Shown here: positions 60,512-64,000 of the stretch, in pieces
How positions within the stretch are numbered: the first letter of the stretch is position 1
Layout: every line of letters begins with the position of its first letter
Source: Aphodoplasma sp045626925
Lineage (GTDB): Bacteria > Bacillota > Clostridia > UBA1381 > UMGS1253
DNA: 64,000 nucleotides
Assembly (NCBI GenBank): GCA_045626925.1
Contig: JAZUQZ010000005.1
Location: forward strand, 24,886 to 88,885
Reading direction: 5' to 3'
Notes under the pieces: generated by a model
Told to the model about the DNA's origin: nothing
Database searches by the model: none
Seen by the model: only the letters and a program-made list of their open reading frames with translations
Position numbers and translations under genes: made by a program

Positions 60512-60922
60512 TTAGATATATTTCTTTACATAGTCCGGTGCATCAGCTGCATCCATGCTTATTGTGAACAAGAATGATAGGTTGTGATTTGCACTAAGCG
60601 TTTCAATATCGTTAAAAAACTTTTCAAATCCATCAAGATCTGTACCAACAATTTTAAATATACTGTCAATATAAATATTAGACATATCATAATTGTTCGA
60701 GATAAGACCGCATAAGAATCCATAAAATGCTTCATAGGATTTTAATGAGAAATCTGATGTATCAACCATACGAATCTTGTGTGATATATCATACATATGT
60801 CTTTTTGTATCACAACTGATAAAAACGATATCACCACTAGCATTATCCACAGCCGAGTTAACGCTATCAATTAAAGTTTTTGTTTTGCCTGTACCCTTTT
60901 TGCCAATAAGTACCTTTATCAT
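60512..60922 (-). CDS. Small P-loop NTPase of unknown function
   Basis: 136 aa. N-terminal Walker A GKKGTGKTK (residues 8-16) and a possible Walker B at the strand NIYIDSIF, followed by LFTISMD. It looks like a minimal ASCE-type P-loop domain, with no helicase or kinase signature. Both flanking genes are metabolic. The ATG follows AAAGGAGG. I cannot name a function. A hairpin (GGCGGAAAG/CTTTCCGCC, about 60453-60475) follows it, without a clear T-run. Confidence 0.7.
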   Translation of the reverse strand: MIKVLIGKKGTGKTKTLIDSVNSAVDNASGDIVFISCDTKRHMYDISHKIRMVDTSDFSLKSYEAFYGFLCGLISNNYDMSNIYIDSIFKIVGTDLDGFEKFFNDIETLSANHNLSFLFTISMDAADAPDYVKKYI

Positions 60923-60962
60923 TTTAATCTGCCTCCTTTAAAAAATATACTGCTATATAATA

Positions 60963-60991
60963 AGCATACTATATTTAATCAAAATATGCAA
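60963..60991 (-). promoter_or_regulatory. Promoter for the small P-loop gene
   Basis: Minus strand TTGCAT (complement of 60986-60991), 17-nt spacer, TATGCT (complement of 60963-60968). Confidence 0.6.
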
Positions 60992-61022
60992 GTAAATATT
61001 TCAAATTTATTGTAAAGAAAAA

Positions 61023-62375
61023 TTATTTGCCGAGTCTTTTTTCAAGAATGGCTTTTTCTTCTTCATAACCGGGCTTTCCAAGAAGTGCAAACATATTTTT
61101 CTTATATGCTTCTACGCCGGGTTGATTAAATGGATTTACACCAAGAATATAGCCGCTTATTGCACATGCTTTTTCAAAGAAATATATAAGCTTGCCAAGA
61201 TTGTACTCATCAAGGCGCTCGATATTTATAACAAGGTTTGGGACATTTCCGTCCGTGTGGGCAAGAATTGTGCCCTCGCATGCTTTTTTGTTTACAAAAT
61301 CCATACTTTTGCCGGTTAAAAAGTTTAATCCGTCGACATTTGCTTTATCGTTTTTTATTTCTATGTCACGGCGTGGTTTTTCGATACTCAAAACCGTTTC
61401 AAACATTAGACGCTGGCCATCCTGGATATATTGTCCCATAGAATGCAAATCTGTCGAAAAATCTGCTGCTGCGGGGAAAATGCCCTTGCCGTCTTTGCCT
61501 TCGCTTTCGCCAAAAAGCTGTTTGAACCATTCTGAAAAATAGTGAAGCGATGGTTCATAATTTACTATCATTTCAATATTTCTGCCCCCACGATGCAGTG
61601 CGTTTCTTACAACTGCGTATGTATAGCATGCATTTTTGCTGATATCATCTGTTTTGTATTCATCATAACCGTCAGAGGCACCCTTAATGAGCATGTCAAT
61701 ATCTGCACCGCTTACCGCTATTGGCAAAAGACCAACGGCAGTCAAAACTGAAAAACGGCCACCAACATCATCGGGTATAACAAAGGTTTCATAACCCTCT
61801 TTGTCACATAATGCTTTAAGTGCACCACGAGCTTTATCAGTCGTTGCAAAAATTCTGTTTTTTGCACCCTCTTTGCCATATTTTTTCTCGCACAGCTCTT
61901 TTAATACGCGAAAAGCAACTGCCGGCTCTGTTGTTGTACCCGATTTTGATATGATATTAAGAGAAAAATCGCGCTCGCCAATAACATCAATAAGGTCGCT
62001 AAGATATGTCGGACTAATCGAATTTCCCGCAAAGTAAATCTCCGGTGTTTTGCGTATGTCTTTATTGACAGAGTTATAAAAACTGTGACGAAGTGCCTCG
62101 ATAACGGCACGCGCACCAAGATACGAGCCGCCGATGCCTATAACAACAAGCACATCAGAGTTTGATTTGATTTTTTCTGCTGCTTTTTTTATGCGTTCAA
62201 ACTCTTCTGTGTCATAATTTTTCGGAAGCTCAACCCAACCGAGAAAGTCGCTTCCTTCTCCTGATTTTGATTCGATTAAATCGTGTGATGCCTTTGCCAT
62301 TTTGCAAAGGGTTTCAAACTCGTTTGTGTCGATGAAATCTTTTGATTTTGAATAGTCAAAGCTGATATTATTCAT
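61023..62375 (-). CDS. pgi: Glucose-6-phosphate isomerase
   Basis: 450 aa, the short bacterial Firmicutes form. Seen: VVIGIGGSYLGARAVIEAL, IISKSGTTTEPAVAFR (sugar-phosphate loop), DDVGGRFSVLTAVG, SLHYFSEWFKQLFGESEGK (catalytic glutamate region) and the C-terminal NPFNQPGVEAYK. It interconverts glucose-6-P and fructose-6-P. ATG follows AGGAGGG. Its own promoter lies upstream. Confidence 0.97.
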   Translation of the reverse strand: MNNISFDYSKSKDFIDTNEFETLCKMAKASHDLIESKSGEGSDFLGWVELPKNYDTEEFERIKKAAEKIKSNSDVLVVIGIGGSYLGARAVIEALRHSFYNSVNKDIRKTPEIYFAGNSISPTYLSDLIDVIGERDFSLNIISKSGTTTEPAVAFRVLKELCEKKYGKEGAKNRIFATTDKARGALKALCDKEGYETFVIPDDVGGRFSVLTAVGLLPIAVSGADIDMLIKGASDGYDEYKTDDISKNACYTYAVVRNALHRGGRNIEMIVNYEPSLHYFSEWFKQLFGESEGKDGKGIFPAAADFSTDLHSMGQYIQDGQRLMFETVLSIEKPRRDIEIKNDKANVDGLNFLTGKSMDFVNKKACEGTILAHTDGNVPNLVINIERLDEYNLGKLIYFFEKACAISGYILGVNPFNQPGVEAYKKNMFALLGKPGYEEEKAILEKRLGK

Positions 62376-62414
62376 AAAATTTCCCTCCTGACATTTATAT
62401 AAACTTTTCTTATA

Positions 62415-62443
62415 ATTTTACCTTATTTTAGCTTGCTATGCAA
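62415..62443 (-). promoter_or_regulatory. Promoter for pgi
   Basis: Minus strand TTGCAT (complement of 62438-62443), 17-nt spacer, TAAAAT (complement of 62415-62420). Confidence 0.7.
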
Positions 62444-62564
62444 CTACTTTTTAAAGTGTTAGCATGAAAGTCATAGAATATTTTACACAATTTTTGCTTA
62501 ATTAAAATTATTTCCAATTGGTTTTATATTATTTGAAAAATGCAAATATTATAAGTGTTTAGGC

Positions 62565-62603
62565 CAAAAAAGAAGCGTAATTTTGTATAAAATTACGCTT
62601 CTT
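62565..62603 (-). terminator. Second of two tandem terminators before pgi
   Basis: Fifteen-bp stem AAGAAGCGTAATTTT/AAAATTACGCTTCTT with a 4-nt loop and T6 on the minus strand. With the hairpin at 62654-62677 it fills the middle of the 334-nt gene-free stretch 62376-62709, which otherwise holds only the pgi promoter and A+T-rich DNA. Confidence 0.92.
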
Positions 62604-62653
62604 ATGTGAAAGTACGATATAATTTCACTGTCATATATAATAAAAACAATACC

Positions 62654-62677
62654 GCCTGCAGTAAAAAAACTGCAGGC
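62654..62677 (-). terminator. First terminator after the lipoprotein gene
   Basis: Nine-bp stem GCCTGCAGT/ACTGCAGGC with a 6-nt loop; the T-run (GTTTTT) follows after a short spacer on the minus strand. Confidence 0.7.
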
Positions 62678-62709
62678 TGTAAATTCAAGCAAAACGAACG
62701 TTGTTGTAG

Positions 62710-63615
62710 TTACTCAATATCAATGCGTTTAAACTCATGCATATTCGAAAACTCTTTGTAAAACACGCTGTTTCCTATTACATGAATATTTATTATATTT
62801 CCATCGGCAAGTTTTTCTTTCTCACTTCCATCAGGACGAATTCGATATAAATCTCCCATTTCACTTTGGTTTCGGAAAAAAATCCATTCTTCGCTCGCAT
62901 TTAATTCCCAGCAACGGTCTTCGCAAATACAAGTTTCAGTATCGGTGTTCAAATCATAGATAAACATTTTGTCTTCTCTGTTGCGGTCTGCATAAATCAA
63001 TTTATTTCCCAGTGGCAAAAGGCGGAGTGGATATGCTTGATTAATAATCGTTGCATCCGTCCCGTCTGTCTTCATACTGCAAAGCTTTGGCTCTGTTTCA
63101 ATATTCGAATAATAAATTCGGTCATCAACTATGCAAAAGTCTCCTACGCACCGAGCTAATAATTTTGCTTTTCTTCCATTTAAATCCGTGCGATATAGCT
63201 TACCCCGAGTGTAATCCTTGCCGTGGCGAAAGTATATGTGGTCATCATATACAATAAGATGTTCCGCACTTTTCCATGTCAACATTTTTCGACGCTTTCC
63301 GTCTACGGATATTTTCCATATAGCACCCGGAGAACCATGGATATAATATATATAATCGTTATATAGATTCAAATTATAGAAGAAGGGGCCTTTTGCAATA
63401 ATTTCTACGGCATTTGTCTGCATATCTTTTTTGCACAAGTTTCCGTCTCCATCAAAAATATAACCATTTTTACATTCCACAAAGTAACCGCCATGTTGAA
63501 TATTTCCAAAAGAAACTTTATTTGGATGTGTTGGTTCGTGCTCAGTTTGTGCACAAGATGTGCATAATAGCAATATAAGAACAGAAAAAAGTATGAATCT
63601 GATTTTTCTTAACAT
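62710..63615 (-). CDS. Lipoprotein with propeller-like repeats (DUF5050-like)
   Basis: 301 aa. Residues 1-22 are a lipoprotein signal with lipobox LCTSC. The rest consists of repeated 40-45-residue units of the type YxD-x-IYY-x-x-x-G-x-LYRT-DLNGRKAKLL and MKTDGTDATII, RPDGSEKEKLA, typical of the DUF5050 / TolB-like beta-propeller. ATG 63615 (AGGAAGGTGATA upstream) is chosen over longer starts. It starts 4 nt after the end of the toxin-44 protein gene, so the two are cotranscribed; it is a candidate cognate immunity or accessory protein, by position only. Confidence 0.8.
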   Translation of the reverse strand: MLRKIRFILFSVLILLLCTSCAQTEHEPTHPNKVSFGNIQHGGYFVECKNGYIFDGDGNLCKKDMQTNAVEIIAKGPFFYNLNLYNDYIYYIHGSPGAIWKISVDGKRRKMLTWKSAEHLIVYDDHIYFRHGKDYTRGKLYRTDLNGRKAKLLARCVGDFCIVDDRIYYSNIETEPKLCSMKTDGTDATIINQAYPLRLLPLGNKLIYADRNREDKMFIYDLNTDTETCICEDRCWELNASEEWIFFRNQSEMGDLYRIRPDGSEKEKLADGNIINIHVIGNSVFYKEFSNMHEFKRIDIE

Positions 63616-63619
63616 CTTA

Positions 63620-64000
63620 TCACCTTCCTTGCTCGGCCATATCAATACCATATTGTACCCAAAAAGGATCGTCTTTATCATTTGTGGTAAAGTTTTGGTA
63701 TACATAATGCGGCAGACCTAATTTGACACCGACATAAGCCATATTCATATTTCCCAATTTATCAGCACCCATAATCATGCCATCAAAATATATCCATTCT
63801 CTCCAGTTTCTGTTATTAACTCCCTCTTCATCCATGTCATTTCCATTATAGCTATCATAAGGCACTCGCCACTCTTCTGAGTGGAGTTTGTAATCCCAAG
63901 GGCCTTTATCTACCATACCAATTAGATATGTAACCTTGGTTGCAAAATCCATGCCCGGATTATAACCCTGAAGCATTCTCAAAAGGTTTATATCTCGTTG
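63620..64000 (-). CDS. Polymorphic toxin type 44 domain protein, C-terminal part, truncated by window edge
   Basis: The frame is open to the right edge; 126 residues are visible. They match the bacterial toxin 44 (Ntox44) domain: DKGPWDYK, then an insertion rich in N/D/W, and the hallmark end GADKLGNMNMAYVGVKLGL plus the NDKDDPFWVQYGID segment. These domains sit at the C-terminus of large secreted polymorphic toxins and are predicted RNases/metal-independent nucleases. The N-terminal delivery region is off-window, so export route and class are unknown. The small lipoprotein gene follows immediately. Confidence 0.75.
   Translation of the reverse strand, partial: QRDINLLRMLQGYNPGMDFATKVTYLIGMVDKGPWDYKLHSEEWRVPYDSYNGNDMDEEGVNNRNWREWIYFDGMIMGADKLGNMNMAYVGVKLGLPHYVYQNFTTNDKDDPFWVQYGIDMAEQGR

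Overview
The window is an ordinary low-GC chromosome segment from an anaerobic, endospore-forming, Gram-positive Clostridia-type bacterium. Sporulation genes are scattered through it: spoVT, spoIIID, sigH, a YlmC-like gene, a TepA/YlzJ pair and a Spo0E-like domain. The cell envelope is monoderm (SLH and cohesin domains, copper-amine-oxidase-type stalk domain, WecG/TagA glycosyltransferase). Anaerobic iron metabolism is represented by FeoAB and by the [FeFe]-hydrogenase maturases HydF and HydG with a TM1266-type regulator. I see no rRNA, tRNA, insertion sequence, CRISPR array or prophage. Most genes have strong Shine-Dalgarno sites, many use GTG or TTG starts, and most transcription units are bounded by clear intrinsic terminators and sigma-A type promoters with 17-18 nt spacers.

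Layout. 1-12 kb (+): end of an M16 peptidase, lgt carrying a Spo0E-like tail, addB-addA, a small coiled-coil membrane protein, yceD-rpmF, ylmC, nrdR and a PHP phosphoesterase. 12-15 kb (-): a 2-hydroxyacid dehydrogenase and a secreted stalk-domain protein. 15-16 kb (+): yajC and a small membrane protein. 16-20.5 kb (-): DnaC-like and DnaD-like primosome proteins, proS, spoVT. 20.8-23.5 kb (+): an NCS2 nucleobase permease and a solitary CARF-nuclease of the Card1/Can2 (DUF1887) type. 23.5-31.4 kb: a divergent metabolic cluster around an AraC regulator. Its leftward arm holds an SDR, a type I dehydroquinase-like protein, a quinone-oxidoreductase-like protein and an MBL hydrolase. Its rightward arm holds a HisD-like protein, a HisB-like protein, a HAD hydrolase and a lone class I fumarase beta subunit. 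31.5-36 kb: a tyrosine recombinase, split chromate transporter, spoIIID and rqcH. 36-40 kb: degV, a DUF1836 gene, and feoA-feoB plus a short Cys-rich gene. 40-48 kb (+): tepA-ylzJ, tagA-tmk, a TPR protein, two cyclophilins, gap, a purine nucleoside phosphorylase and adenosine deaminase. 48-54 kb (-): an ABC-F ATPase, a cohesin-SLH surface protein, an HD hydrolase, an rRNA methyltransferase, a zinc ribbon and sigH. 54-55.7 kb (+): an ECF S-component and a second hydroxyacid dehydrogenase. 55.7-62.4 kb (-): hydF-hydG-TM1266, thrC, a small P-loop protein, pgi. The right edge (-) is the end of a polymorphic-toxin type 44 protein followed by a propeller-like lipoprotein.

Most promising for new biology: (1) the AraC-controlled cluster, where HisD-like and HisB-like enzymes with altered metal sites occur without any other histidine genes; (2) the CARF-nuclease with no CRISPR system in the window, an S-x-K active-site variant and an apparent AUA start; (3) the Lgt/Spo0E-like fusion with its own internal ribosome-binding site; (4) the structured leaders of spoVT and of the hydrogenase-maturation operon; (5) the toxin-44/lipoprotein pair. 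All functional statements rest on reading the sequence and remembered family motifs; no database search was run.
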